Below, piece after piece: positions 1 to 9,254 of a DNA stretch of 64,000 bases (the stretch's first letter is position 1; each line of letters starts with the position of its first letter). The notes under the pieces were generated by a model. It was not told the origin of the DNA and ran no database searches. It worked only from the letters and a program-made list of their open reading frames with translations. Source of the stretch: Macrosoma leucophasiata (Eukaryota > Arthropoda > Insecta > Lepidoptera > Hedylidae); contig JAWQUS010000022.1 in the NCBI GenBank assembly GCA_036365455.1, positions 3,596,001-3,660,000 of the forward strand. Reading direction: 5' to 3'. The translations under genes were made by a program, and so were the position numbers.

Positions 1-21
1 AGAAACTTGTATTAAATACTA

Positions 22-500
22 GCTGACCCGGCAAACTTCGTATTGCCTCAGAATGAAATTATGTGTCTAAGGTTAGATAAATACGGACTATTCGTATGGG
101 GAAATGAAATTGTGTTTTTTACTATTCCCCTTCAATTTCTTCATATATTAAGAATATAAGCCTTTTATTTATTTTATTTATTTATTTAAACTTTATTGCC
201 ACAGTATAATACATGATGACAAATGGCGAACTTAACGCTAAAAGCGCTCTTTTCCAGTTAACCATCGGGAGTCTAGAGAGCTATCTGAGCGGCACAACAG
301 TTATGGGAGAAAATTTAAAAACAAAAGTATTACATAAGCTTAATAAAATACATGATGTATATATCCTCTGATGTATATATATATATATCTACATGATGTA
401 TATATATCTTTTAAACCTTCCCTGGACTTCCAAGAAGCGTTTAAAACCAAATTTAGCCAAATTGGTCCAGCCGCTCTCGAGTTTTAGCGAGACTAACGAA
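22..500 (+). repeat. Lepidopteran interspersed repeat O (LINE 3'-end type), interrupted
   Basis: The block starts AGCTGACCCGGCAAACTTCG and continues after an inserted LINE tail with the 'ccctggacttcc...ggtccagcc' part. The same unit occurs at 21545-21778 uninterrupted and diverged at 52741-53208, so it is a dispersed repeat. It has no intact coding capacity. Its class is uncertain; this layout is common in Lepidoptera as a LINE 3' region (inference). Confidence 0.6.
164..406 (-). mobile_element. LINE 3' end (CR1/L2-like tail) inside repeat O
   Basis: On the minus strand the segment ends in an (AAATA)n-like tail and carries the short 3'-UTR stem-loop (GCGCT/AGCGT around 230-245) found in the other LINE tails of this window. 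It splits repeat O between its 'cttcatat' and 'ccctggac' parts. Only the 3' UTR is left. Confidence 0.55.
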
Positions 501-544
501 CAGCAATTATAATATATATATATATAATTGTGATAATGTACAGC

Positions 545-763
545 CACAGTACAAATATAAACAGTATGGAAACTACATACAAAACGTTCGAAACGGCACA
601 CTCACACAAACATGCGCATCATGAAACATTATATAATAAGCGGTTCTTGCAGTGCTGCAGTATTAAGTCACTCGCTACTCGAGCGTCGATGCGCATGTTT
701 GTGTGAGTGTGCAGTTTCGAACGTTTTGTACGTAGTTTCCATACTGTTCTTATTTGTACTGTG
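545..763. mobile_element. Foldback element with 76-bp inverted arms
   Basis: The left arm 545-620 and right arm 688-763 are near-perfect reverse complements around a 67-bp spacer. The same arm sequence (around AGTATGGAAACTACATACAA) is found inside the TTAA MITE at 10309-10788 and as single arms near 34503-34575 and 45225-45305. This is a non-autonomous inverted-repeat element, or the inner part of the larger TTAA element. Confidence 0.7.
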
Positions 764-931
764 GTACAGCCCTGTAACTTCCGGCAAAGAGGCACAACAA
801 CTTAGACATCAGTAGTAGTCAACGCATCTACATTGAAATCTTTGGTTTTTATGTAGATGTTTATAGGCTACGGTATTAGTTACCATCAATGTCAACTGTA
901 TGCTTATTATGCCACTACATGACAAAAAAAG
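764..931 (+). repeat. A-repeat, diverged 5'-truncated copy
   Basis: Matches the second half of the A-repeat ('...tgtaacttccgg...', '...ttaccatcaatgt...gccac') and ends in an A-rich stretch. Much more diverged than other copies, so probably old. Confidence 0.65.
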
Positions 932-951
932 AAGGGGATTTACCATCTCAC

Positions 952-1155
952 CTCAAAAGTAAAGACAGCTAGGAAGTCAAACATGCCAGTTTCAGCCATT
1001 ATAGCCACCAGGAGCATCATGCTGAACAGCAGCAGCAGCGTCTCCATGTCCAGCCAGGAGACCAGCTCCGGGAGCGACGGCCTCTCGCCCACTAGGGCCA
1101 GGGTCGCCAATGATGTAGTGGATATCAGAACTGCTGCCATGGTGCGGTTGATGAT
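952..1155 (-). CDS. P protein-like exon 9: start of the antiporter core
   Basis: This 204-bp exon (68 codons, phase 0 at both ends) has acceptor 'ttccag' and donor GTGAGA. It reads IINRTMAAVLIST, then GERPSLPELVSWLDMETL, then MMLLVAIMAETGMFDFLAV. This matches the conserved human OCA2 region that follows LIIFE and contains the 'DRPSL...W.D.ETL.LLFGMMILVAI..ETG.FDY' block. Two hydrophobic segments are visible, one after the NRT sequence and one spanning LLLLFSMMLLVAIM. The next exon downstream is outside the window. This is the exon that identifies the gene most clearly; a related NhaD/ArsB family member other than P protein is the only real alternative. Confidence 0.9.
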
Positions 1156-1185
1156 CTGGAATTTTTTAGGCTAACTTTATAAACG

Positions 1186-1310
1186 TAACTTCACGCCTGT
1201 AATTCCCGAAGGGGTAGGCAGAGGTAAATGTATACATTCAAGCATACATGCAGACACCCACGATTCGCCGGTTGTGTTTTGGCCCATGTAACAGGTGGCG
1301 AGTCGAGCCT
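1186..1310 (-). repeat. tRNA-derived SINE (B-SINE), 3' part
   Basis: Carries the SINE's 3' end (reverse complement of CGGGAATTACAGGCGTGAAG) and the 'ccacgattcgccggtt' block, but lacks the tRNA-like head. A 5'-truncated copy of the family seen full length at 2450-2759 and 52068-52377. Confidence 0.75.
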
Positions 1311-1320
1311 ACGAAAGAGA

Positions 1321-1590
1321 CTGGTGGTAGAGCTCCAGTGACGGCGCTCGCGGGCGTAGGCACCACCGCATTACCTAACATACTTGCCGCTAAATTGTAG
1401 TGTTCAGTACTATCGTGTTCCGGTCAGGTGGTAATGTACGGCCCTGTAATTTCCGGCACAGAGGCATAACACCTTAGGCCTCAGGAGTGGTAACGCATCT
1501 GCATCTTGACCTTGGTTTTCGTGTGGGTGTCTATAGGCTGCAGTCATCACTTAACATCAATGTAAACTGCATGCTTGTTTGCCACTTCGA
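1321..1590 (+). repeat. A-repeat, near full length
   Basis: Runs from CTGGTGGTAGAGCTCC to 'cttgtttgccactt', the complete body of this window's commonest retroposon. The body starts with a GGTGGTAG...CACCACC inverted motif and normally ends in poly(A). Its order of blocks resembles, from memory, an abundant silkworm LINE 3'-end family; no RNA polymerase III B box is visible. Confidence 0.85.
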
Positions 1591-1769
1591 ACTTCTTAAA
1601 GCGTTATCTCCGCTGCACACCGTAAGCACTCATGGTCCGGTATTGGTCAAAACTTGATTAAAATGGTCGACAAACGTCAAATAGGTAAGGTGCGAAAGAG
1701 ATAACGCTCTACAGACCCGAAATAAGCCGACGTCTCCTTCCTACGGTCCATGTGCAATATTTCTTAATA
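1591..1769. mobile_element. TA-target MITE (F family), truncated copy
   Basis: Contains the internal AGCGTTATCTC...GAGATAACGCT inverted pair and part of the right TIR ('catgtgcaatatt'). Complete copies at 40452-40705 and 47875-48126 have TA target duplications. Truncated on both sides by neighbouring A-repeats. Confidence 0.7.
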
Positions 1770-1770
1770 C

Positions 1771-2056
1771 TTTTTTTTAATGTAATGGAAATGGCAAAAA
1801 GCGTGCAGTTCACATTGATGTTAAGTGATAAGTGCAGCCTATAGACACCTAGACAAAGACCAAGGTCAAAATGCAGATGCGTTACCACTCCTGAGGCCTA
1901 AGGTGTTACGCCTCTGTGCCGGAAATTACAGGGCCGTACTTAACCACATGACCGGAACACGATAGTGCTGAACACTACCATTTAGCGGCAAGTATATTAG
2001 GTAATGCGATGGTGCCTACGCCCGCGAGCTCCATCACTGGAGCTTTACCACCAGTA
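1771..2056 (-). repeat. A-repeat, full length
   Basis: Minus-strand copy from the T-run (poly(A) on the minus strand) to 'ctttaccaccag'. Lies in opposite orientation to the copy at 1321-1590, so the two could form a long hairpin in the intron RNA. Confidence 0.85.
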
Positions 2057-2449
2057 AAAACTGCATTTATATTTTCATCCAACATTTATCCATCTGATTG
2101 GAGTGTTAATATATGTATGTAGATTAAAACGATAATGGCAATTTAATGAGTGCTTTATCTACGTAATGAAGTGGCATTTACGTTATATCATTATAATCAC
2201 GTGACGATGGCTCTCAGAAAACGTGGTCAACCAATTAGATCATAAACATATCAGATTCAATTATGACAAACCGCGGACACTCCGCCAAAATTCCATACAA
2301 ACGCTTAATTTGGTTTCTATCTATCAGTGACGTGTATTTACACGTGCACCTGTGTGCGTAGCACGTACAAAATACCAACCGTCGCCCATAAGAGAGGAAG
2401 GGGTTGTGTATGTGTGCAAATCGGGCGGGACGTCGAAGTGTCCATTCTA

Positions 2450-2759
2450 CGTAACATCACGCCTGTAATCCCCGAAGGGGTAGGCAGAGGTAAATGCATG
2501 CATTCAATCATACATGCAAACACCCACGACTCGCCGGTTACGTTTTGGCCCATGTAACAGGTGGCGAACCTGTTGCCATCTTCGGGCACATTACCAAACT
2601 CCGGGGTACTGGGAAACTTCCAGAAAATGGAAAAATCCCAATAGAAGCAGAGATAAAAGATTTTAAAACGTTATCTCTGATAGTCCCCGATCCGGGAATC
2701 AATCCCAGGACCTCCAGCGTAATAGTAGTCGCCTGCTACCACTACGCTACTGAGGCAGT
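2450..2759 (-). repeat. Full-length tRNA-derived SINE (B-SINE) with 11-bp TSD
   Basis: Minus-strand order: head ACTGCCTCAGTAGC with A box (TAGCGTAGTGG-like) and B box (GGTTCGATTCC-like), an internal hairpin around 'cagagataa...ttatctctg', and a tail ending 'ggcgtgaagttacg'. It is flanked by a direct duplication TGTCCATTCTA (2439-2449 and 2760-2770) in G-repeat sequence. The 310-bp length matches the copy at 52068-52377. RNA polymerase III promoter boxes and TSD show a true SINE. Confidence 0.88.
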
Positions 2760-2938
2760 TGTCCATTCTATACGTAATATTATTACATATTCTCTGACTA
2801 TGATTAGGACACAGTTTAAAAAAAATGTTATGAGGGTAGCAAACAAACATGCAGTTCATATTGATGTTAAGTGATGAATTGCAGCCTATATTTAGGCACA
2901 CCGTGAACAATCCGCCAAAATTCCATATAAACGCTTAA

Positions 2939-3161
2939 AAAGCTATTACACGACACGGTATTCAGGGTCCGGCAGAAAGGGTGGGCGTGGCCTCGCGCCG
3001 GGTTGCCGCTTATTACACTATCCGGTCGACGGCGCCCTAACTCAATCACAGTACACGCACCGCTCCGGTCGCCCTAATTAGGACCCTAACTCCCTAAATG
3101 TTATTACACTACCCTGACCCTTGCTATCGTACCCTGAATACCGTGCCGTGTAATAAGTCCT
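2939..3161. mobile_element. TTAA-target MITE (piggyBac-like), 223 bp
   Basis: The terminal inverted repeats AAAGCTATTACACGACACGG and (right end reversed) AGGACTTATTACACGGCACG are bounded by TTAA on both sides (2935-2938, 3162-3165). The G-repeat at 2270 onward shows the uninserted sequence 'cgcttaatttgg', which proves the target duplication. TTAA duplications and precise boundaries are typical of piggyBac elements. There is no transposase. Confidence 0.85.
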
Positions 3162-3324
3162 TTAATTTGGTCTCTATTACACAGACATCAATCAGTGACG
3201 TGTATTTACACGTGCACCTTTGTGCGTAGCACGTAGAGAATACCAAACTTCGCCCATAAGAGGGGAGGAGGTTGGGCGTCGAAGTGTCCATTCTATACGT
3301 AGTATTATTACATATTCTCTGATC

Positions 3325-3505
3325 TAGGTCAAAATGCAGATGCGTTGCCACCCCTAGATTATTGTTTCTGTGATAGTTATGACGGGGTGATACATCACCA
3401 TCTAACCGGAACACGATAATGAACACTTTCATTTAGCGGCAGATGAATTAGGTAATGCGGTGGTGCCTACGCCCTTGAGCTCCTGGAACTCTACCACCAG
3501 TAAAG
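3325..3505 (-). repeat. A-repeat, partial diverged copy
   Basis: Holds the 'aaaatgcagatgcgttgccac' to 'ctctaccaccag' part with several indels; the poly(A) end is missing. Confidence 0.7.
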
Positions 3506-3925
3506 TTACGTTTTTCTATTAAAAAAATCAATGAAAATAATTAATCTTCTAAATTTTCATGAATCTCTTATATATGCACACTCATTCATTGCTTTAATTG
3601 GCATAATTACGTTGATCATAAAACATTACAAGATAAGGGACGGGAAACGTGATTTCAAATCTTCTCTATTAACAACCTCATCTCGGTGCATTAAAGTTTA
3701 AATTACCAACTACTTCGCTACCATATTTGTTTATAACTAAACAAACTAAGCATAGTTTCATTTAATGTTCTCATCTTTCACGTGTCTCAGTATATAATTT
3801 ATTTATAATTAGATGTAGAATTAATAATTATATTTGTATGTAAAGCAATTATACATAGTGAGGTTGCACGCAGACAAATAAATAGGTATGTCTCTTACAA
3901 TAGAACTACAGTATGCAATAGAATG
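3506..3925. other. AT-rich intron sequence, no feature recognised
   Basis: Contains only short AT-rich words and no open frame, TIR or repeat that I can match elsewhere in the window. Confidence 0.5.
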
Positions 3926-4160
3926 GAAGCGCGCATGACCCAGCGGCTGGTGTAGATCGTAAGCGATCTACTCGGTTAAGCATTACGGGCGCGGTCAGGT
4001 GTGTGATGGGTGACCGCTAGTGGCGCGTAGTGGCTAGTGCGTAAAATGCGCGTTTCCATGCTTCGGAGGGCACGTTAAGCCGGTCCCGGTTGCTATCGAT
4101 AGATAGCAGTCGTTAAACCTTGTCGGAGGCCTTATGGGCGGTTTATCGGTGGCAACTTTT
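3926..4160 (+). repeat. 5S rRNA-derived SINE (C-SINE), 3'-truncated
   Basis: Begins GAAGCGCGCATG and carries the 5S-like core ACTCGGTTAAGCATTACGGG...GTGATGGGTGACCGC. Stops near 'gccttatgggcggttt', without the 'cccagcagtgggacg' tail. Confidence 0.8.
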
Positions 4161-4476
4161 ATCGCGATGTCTAATTTTCCGATTAATTAAAAAAATACAT
4201 ACCTACCTACTTTATTCCAAAAAAACAGACTTGACCTTAGTTTGGGGTGAGGTGCCCTTACGGCGTATTACATGTCTTTAGCTCATAAAATTTAATTTTA
4301 AGAGAAATTTTAATGTAACCATGTAACAAGCAAATAAATTAAAATTGGAGATTAATCTAAAACTTGGCCACGTATCACCAAAGAGGAGGAGGGGGGATGA
4401 AAGCCTATTTATTAATATTTATCATTAACAGACGATCCCCTAGCGATTATTAATTAATATTTAAACTCAACCTCAC
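4161..4476. other. Intron between exons 8 and 9, unassigned part
   Basis: AT-rich, with short A-runs. Nothing coding or repetitive was recognised apart from the donor site of exon 8 at its right edge. Confidence 0.5.
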
Positions 4477-4734
4477 CTCAAATATAATCAGCACATACAA
4501 TCCACACAAAAGCACTGCTGCGTAAATGACTCCACTTCGCAATTCCAAAGGATTCAGAGTGTAGCTCAATGTGAATGGTGCGGTGTGGTTTGATGTGGTC
4601 TTCATACGTAGAGCGTATATTGTGGAGTTGGTTCTATTTGCTGGGTTCAGGGATAGTAGTGAAGAGCGAGGCTCGCCTTCACTGAAGTCCAGGTCTTCGT
4701 CATCCAGGAGTATTATAGACCAGGGTTGTGATGC
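4477..4734 (-). CDS. P protein-like exon 8: loop end and second helix
   Basis: A 258-bp exon (86 codons, phase 0 at both ends; acceptor 'tttcag', donor GTGAGG). It starts ASQPWSIILLDDEDLDF and ends GVIYAAVLLCGLYVLIIFE. The ending matches the OCA2 segment 'AGVYALIIFE' just before the antiporter core and forms a membrane helix. The preceding loop carries the sequons NRT, NST and NHT, which suits a lumenal glycosylated loop. It joins exon 9 directly at GAG|ATC. Confidence 0.88.
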
Positions 4735-4763
4735 CTGAAAGTTAAATTATATGATTTGTCTTA

Positions 4764-4989
4764 CTGGTGGTAGAGTTACTAATTTGTAACGCCAATTGGT
4801 AGTGTTCAGCACTACTGTGTTCCAGTTAGATGGAAATGCATGCACCCTAATGACTATCACAGAGACATGACAACTTAGGTCTCAGGGGTGACAACAATCT
4901 GCATTTTGACCTCTGGTTTTTGTGTAGATGTCTTTAAGCTGCTGTCATCACTTGACATCCATGGGAACTGCATGCTTGTTTGCCACCTT
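4764..4989 (+). repeat. A-repeat, old diverged copy
   Basis: Recognisable from 'actggtggtagag' to 'gcatgcttgtttgccac' but with many substitutions ('gactatcacagagacatgac'), so older than most copies here. Confidence 0.7.
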
Positions 4990-5404
4990 GTGCGCATGTT
5001 CGGGGAAGGCTTTGTCCAGCAAAAGACGATGCCCACAACAGTGTTGTGCGTCACAAGGGAAGAGTATGCCATAATCGCCACGCTTCGCATGCTGATTAAT
5101 CGCTGTGGCGATTGATTCATCCCGGGACGCTGCTGCTCATCCTGCGTTATTGCATTTACTACCTTATTAGAATGGTTTGACCGCTATTATTCGATTGACA
5201 GACTGCACTTAAAACTTCGATCCAAATCTTTTGGTATCCTTCAGATCATGTCTTTTACAGACTCTTAATTTTTTCAACACTTTATCTGACAGATATGTCT
5301 AACCTATGACCCCGAAAGTTATAGTTTATATTGTAGATAAGTTCCAAATTAGGGACTTTATCAGCAAGTGGTAAAATAAGGCCTCAGTATTTATTTTAAT
5401 TTAC
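4990..5404. other. Intron 7-8 sequence with a LINE-tail-like remnant
   Basis: Positions 4995-5150 ('aggctttgtccagc...gtgttgtgcgtc') look like an old LINE tail similar in wording to 8300-8350. The rest is unassigned AT-rich intron. Confidence 0.35.
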
Positions 5405-5595
5405 CTCAACTACATCCACATTATTGACAGCTTCTTCATTTTTCTGCATGGCCAACTGTTCGAGCCACACTTCCATCATATTGACATTCTCCATATCACT
5501 GGAGTTCAGTTTCTTCTCCGCTTGTTCGTTCACAAACGGTCCCGACAGTCGGACTGTCACTCGTAGCGTTGGGTCAGATACATTGATAATATAAC
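5405..5595 (-). CDS. P protein-like exon 7: lumenal loop
   Basis: 191 bp; acceptor 'attaccag', donor GTAAAT. It enters with two bases completing a codon and leaves in phase 0. The product reads YIINVSDPTLRVTVRLSGPF and then a charged stretch ending NNVDVVE, with sequons NVS and NSS. It corresponds in position to the first extracytoplasmic loop of P protein, which includes the 'V.L.GP' strand-like segment. Both junctions keep the frame (AGT across 6/7, GAG|GCA across 7/8). Similarity outside the helices is weak, so identity rests on context. Confidence 0.8.
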
Positions 5596-5782
5596 CTGGT
5601 AATTATTGGAGTGTTTAGATAAATAAATAAGACTTATTCCCAAGTTTAAACTAATTTTGAAATTCTAAGGAGATTTTTCACTAATTTTGAAAAATGTATC
5701 CATTATTTTCTAAACTATGGCTGAAGCGTACTTTTTTAAATATTGGCAATATTTGCAAAAAAATGTTTTATTTTCAAATCCC

Positions 5783-5980
5783 TCAAGAGATGGACAGAAG
5801 TAAATAGTTCATGCATTCAAGTAGTCAAGGTATACATAACAACACCCTCGATTCGCCGGTTACGTTAATGGCCCACGTAACAGGTGGGGAGCCTATTATA
5901 TTGACATCTTCGGGCACGTCACCAAACTTCAAGGGATCCACTGGAAACCTGCCAGAAAATGGCAGAGTGCCAGTTTCAAT
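5783..5980 (-). repeat. B-SINE, truncated and diverged
   Basis: Shows 'tgcattcaagtagtcaagg', 'cgattcgccggttacgtt', 'cccacgtaacaggtgggg' and 'aacctgccagaaaatgg' in B-SINE order, without the tRNA-like head. Confidence 0.65.
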
Positions 5981-6181
5981 GCCAATTTTTTCCCAAATCT
6001 GGACTATTCTTGAAAAATTGATCCTGTTTTATAAACGATAATTCTTGGAAAAATATTCATTTTTTTTTTCAATAATGGACTTATTGTGAAAAATGATTAT
6101 TTTAAACAAAAAGCTTTTGTAACTTCACGCCTGAATCCCCCTATAGATGGATCATTTTCACTCCATTCCAATGAAACTTAC

Positions 6182-6317
6182 TCTTTATCTCTCCAGGGTT
6201 GACAGAGGAGTTCCTCATCACCTCCTCCCTTTCGTTGTACATTAAGAAGACCAGCGTGAAGAATATCCAGCAGGCCAGGAGCAGGGTCATCTTGACATAA
6301 TGGCCCGCTTGCGCCAT
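6182..6317 (-). CDS. P protein-like exon 6: first membrane helix
   Basis: 136 bp with acceptor 'cgtctag' and donor GTAAGT. It enters in phase 0 with MAQAGHYVKM and runs through TLLLACWIFFTLVFLMY, a clear membrane helix, to a loop containing RNSSVN. It leaves in phase 1 into exon 7. In human OCA2 the equivalent segment is the first helix after the cytoplasmic N-terminus. The leading ATG is probably internal, because exon 5 joins it in frame. Confidence 0.82.
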
Positions 6318-6512
6318 CTAGACGAAGAAAGAAGTAATTATAAATCGGATAGACTTTTGTATAACAAAATAATTATTATAAGAGATGCAACGAATATTCG
6401 GCAATTCTTGGATATTTGGCTTATTTATTAATATACGTAAATATATATATATTTTTTTTCAATCACATATTATAAAAAATCCAAACCAGATATAGGAATA
6501 ACTGTGTAATAC

Positions 6513-6555
6513 CTTGCTTTGTCGTTTGAAGGGTGATTTGGATCCATGTTCGATG
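6513..6555 (-). CDS. P protein-like exon 5 (43 bp)
   Basis: A short exon with acceptor 'tgtttcag' and donor GTATTA. It supplies one base to finish the GAC codon opened by exon 4, then reads IEHGSKSPFKRQSK and leaves in phase 0. The basic stretch immediately before a membrane helix fits a cytoplasmic anchor. It is too short to identify alone; phase agreement with both neighbours is the evidence. Confidence 0.72.
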
Positions 6556-6759
6556 CTGAAACAAGGAAAACTAATTAGAACTATTTAAAGTACATCATCA
6601 TCATAGCAGTCGAAACACGTCCACAGCTGGAGAAAACCTTCCCACAAAGACGTTCAAAGCAGCGTCATTAGAGAGATTATGCTTCTGCTAGGGCAATCAG
6701 TCAACCGAACAATGGCAGTCAAACCATTCCAAGAGGGCGGAAGTAAATATAAAATATTA
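6556..6759. other. Intron 4-5 sequence with a possible LINE tail
   Basis: 6590-6665 reads (tcatcatca) followed by 'cgtccacagctggag', like the microsatellite-tailed 3' ends of lepidopteran LINEs on the minus strand. No more can be assigned. Confidence 0.35.
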
Positions 6760-7100
6760 GAAGCGCGCATGGCCCTGCGGCTGGTGTAGATCGTAAGCGG
6801 TTATCTACTCGGTTAAGCATTACGGGCACGGTCGGGTGTGCGATGGGTGACCGTTAGTGGCAAATTAAAATGCACGTTTCCGTGCTTCGGAGGGCACATT
6901 AAGCCGTCGGTCCCGGTTGCTATTGCTAGATAGCAGTCGTTAAACCTTGTCGGAGGCCTTATGGGCGGTTTGGCCACTAACCCGTATCTCCACCAATCCG
7001 TATTGGAGCAGCGTGGTAGAGTAAGCTCCAGGGCTCCCCCTAAAAAGGGGAGAGACTCGTGCCCAGCAGTGGGACGTATAATCGGTTGCCATTATTCATT
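6760..7100 (+). repeat. 5S rRNA-derived SINE (C-SINE), full length
   Basis: Head with the 5S-like core (GGTTAAGCATTACGGGC, then GCGATGGGTGACCG), the 'cggtcccggttgctat' body, and a tail ending 'cccagcagtgggacgtataa...ttgccattatt'. Two small indels relative to the best copy at 43301-43657. Confidence 0.83.
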
Positions 7101-7224
7101 AAATACAAAATAACGAAGGATGACCAGCAGCGTCCCGAGATAAAACTACTACCACTGCAATCGCCAATCCACCTGCCAAGAGTGACGATTATGGCGTATC
7201 GCTGGTGGTTCTACCACTAACGGT

Positions 7225-7314
7225 GGTTCTACCATTTAGCGGCAAGTATATTAGGTAATGCGGTGGTGCTTACGCCCGCAAGCTCCGTCACTGGAGCTCT
7301 ACCACCAGTAAACT
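7225..7314 (-). repeat. A-repeat, 5' end only
   Basis: Only the 'ccatttagcggcaag' to 'ctctaccaccagt' end remains, in minus orientation, shortly before a plus-strand copy at 7368. Confidence 0.75.
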
Positions 7315-7367
7315 GCTTCATCGGTTCAGCTTCAGTGGAAGAATTCTCTTCTAGTATAAGAAACTTA

Positions 7368-8278
7368 CTGGTGGTAGAGCTCCAGTGACCGCACCGCATT
7401 ACCTTATATACTTACCGCTAAATGGTAGTGTTCAGCACTATCGTGTTCCGTTCTGTTGGCCATACATTACCGTTCAGGTGGTTATGTATGGCCTTGTAAT
7501 TTCCTGCACAGAGGCATAACACTAAATTAAATTAAACTTTCACGTTCTGGGCGATTCTCACAACATCAATCTTCGTTCTTCTGAAAATCTCCTACTTGAA
7601 ATGCCTTCCCATCGAACTGGTTTTATGTCCAATTCTTTCACTGTTTCTGCAATAAAGCTCTGGAACGCTCTCCCCGCTGACATAAGAAAGTCCTCCAGTA
7701 AGTTTAGCTTCAAACGGAAGCTCCGAGAACATTTCTTGAACATTTTTTCTTGAGTTTGCCTTGAGACATTCTTTCATTTGTTTTATTCATATTTTTATTT
7801 ATTCATGTTTTATTCTATATAATTTATGTATTATTTAAGGTTTATGTTTATATATTTTATATATATATATTTTTTATTTAAGTATGTATTTGTATGTATG
7901 TATTTATTTATTTTTGCTATTCTCGTATGTAAGTTTAATTATAACTTATATAATAAATACTTGTATGAATTTATTTGAAATTTTGATGTTGGTTTTTTTT
8001 TCTCTTTGTTTTTCTTCTTTTCTCACTGCACCTCAGTAAAATTCTCACCACTACCCAAAGGTTGACTGGTAGAGAATGCTTTTTAGCATTAAGTCCGCCA
8101 CATGTACTAATTTGTGCAAGAAAGTTTAAATAAATAAGTAACACCTTAGGCCTCAGGAGTGGTAATGCATTTACATTTTGACCTTGGTCTTTGTGTGGGT
8201 GTCTATAGGCTGTAGTCATCACTTAACATCAATGTGAACTGCATGCTTGTTTGCCACTTCCATTACTTAAAAAATAAA
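7368..8278 (+). repeat. A-repeat split by a LINE insertion
   Basis: The 5' part (7368-7522) ends 'gaggcataacac' and the 3' part (8139-8278) resumes 'taacaccttagg', exactly continuing the repeat consensus. The duplicated TAACAC is the target duplication of the LINE at 7523-8138. Confidence 0.85.
7523..8138 (+). mobile_element. CR1/L2-like LINE, 3' end with RT C-terminus
   Basis: Plus-strand codons at about 7540-7752 read SFTVSAIKLWNALPADIRK followed by FKRKLREHFLNIFS and a stop, the usual C-terminal end of CR1/L2-type reverse transcriptase proteins. The 3' UTR carries 'ggttgactggtagag' and the stem-loop AATGCT-TTTT-AGCATT (8075-8090), and ends in an A-rich tail. The flanks duplicate TAACAC (7517-7522 and 8139-8144). 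A 5'-truncated, dead copy. Confidence 0.8.
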
Positions 8279-8503
8279 TTTCTCCCTTAATGACGCAAAA
8301 CACAACACTGTTGTAAGCGTCTTTGGGAAAGACTTTGCCCAACCGTGGACATCTTTCAGCTGAAGTAAGGTGTGAGCTTTGTGAATCTCACCCTTGATAA
8401 AGCCCACCTAAGTTGGGTCATACCCTCAAATAAAAATTCTATTCCTTCACCCCCTCCCCCTTTTATAAATTCTGATTAAGCCAATAAGTTAGTAGATGCT
8501 TAC

Positions 8504-8672
8504 TCCACAACTGGCCGCAAATCCACACCATCGCTGGTCTTGCCATCAATTTGGGCTACTTCACCCAAAACGCGCTGATTGTTGTTCAGATGTGGGGCAG
8601 ACTTGACGGAGGGCAGACGTTTGGACTCAGGCACTGAACCGTTCTTCGATTTTAGGGGTATCTGCTCAATAC
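8504..8672 (-). CDS. P protein-like exon 4: cytoplasmic N-terminal region
   Basis: 169 bp; acceptor 'gttcgcag', donor GTAAGC. It takes two bases from the previous junction, reads IEQIPLKSKNGSVPESKRLP and ends KTSDGVDLRPVV plus two bases of a codon finished by exon 5. The segment is polar, with no membrane helix, as expected for the cytoplasmic N-terminus of a P protein. Sequence identity to OCA2 is not obvious in this part. Position and phase tie it to exon 5. Confidence 0.72.
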
Positions 8673-8849
8673 CTGCGAACAAGAAGTGGTTTGAAAGTTG
8701 GTTTTGCGGTGTCGGGACATGAGGACCCCACCGCCCACTAGTAAAAAAAATGTCTTCCACTGATGCTGAACCGATGAAGCACGTGAGGTGTGTCGGGATC
8801 GGGATATCTGGCGCTCCACACTCTCTGCCTCTCCCGTAAATAAAGAGTT

Positions 8850-9134
8850 CAATTTTTTTTTATGTTATGGAAGTGGCAAGCAAGCATGCAGTTCACATTG
8901 ATGTTAAGTAATGACTGCAGCCTATAGACACCCACAGAAAGACCAAGGTCATAATGCGGATGCGTTACCACTCCTGATGCCTAAGGTGTTATGCCTCTGT
9001 ACCGGATATTGCAGGGCCGTACATCACCACCTGACCGGAACACGATAGTGCTGAACACTACCATTTAGCGGCAAGTATATTAGGTAATGCGATGGTGCCT
9101 ACGCCCGCGAGCTCCGTCACTGGAGCTCTACCAC
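8850..9134 (-). repeat. A-repeat, full length
   Basis: Complete minus-strand copy from T-run to 'ctctaccacca', with few differences from the consensus. Confidence 0.87.
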
Positions 9135-9254
9135 CATTATAAATATAAGTAAAATATGAGTTTTTTTTGCAAGCGAAGCAGGTGAAGAATGTCATATGGG
9201 CATCCTGCTGAGTTCAGTCATAGATGTGACTGAAGGAAATAGACAAAATAATGC

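Larger units (their letters stand above)
2270..3320 (+). repeat. G-repeat tracts interrupted by SINE and MITE
   Basis: Two tracts of the same unit ('actccgccaaaattccat...cgtgtatttacacgtgcacc...gggacgtcgaagtgtccattc...tattctctga') are present. One is broken by the B-SINE at 2450-2759, the other by the TTAA MITE at 2939-3161. A complete copy in reverse orientation is at 29885-30115. Class unknown; no coding capacity. Confidence 0.7.
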
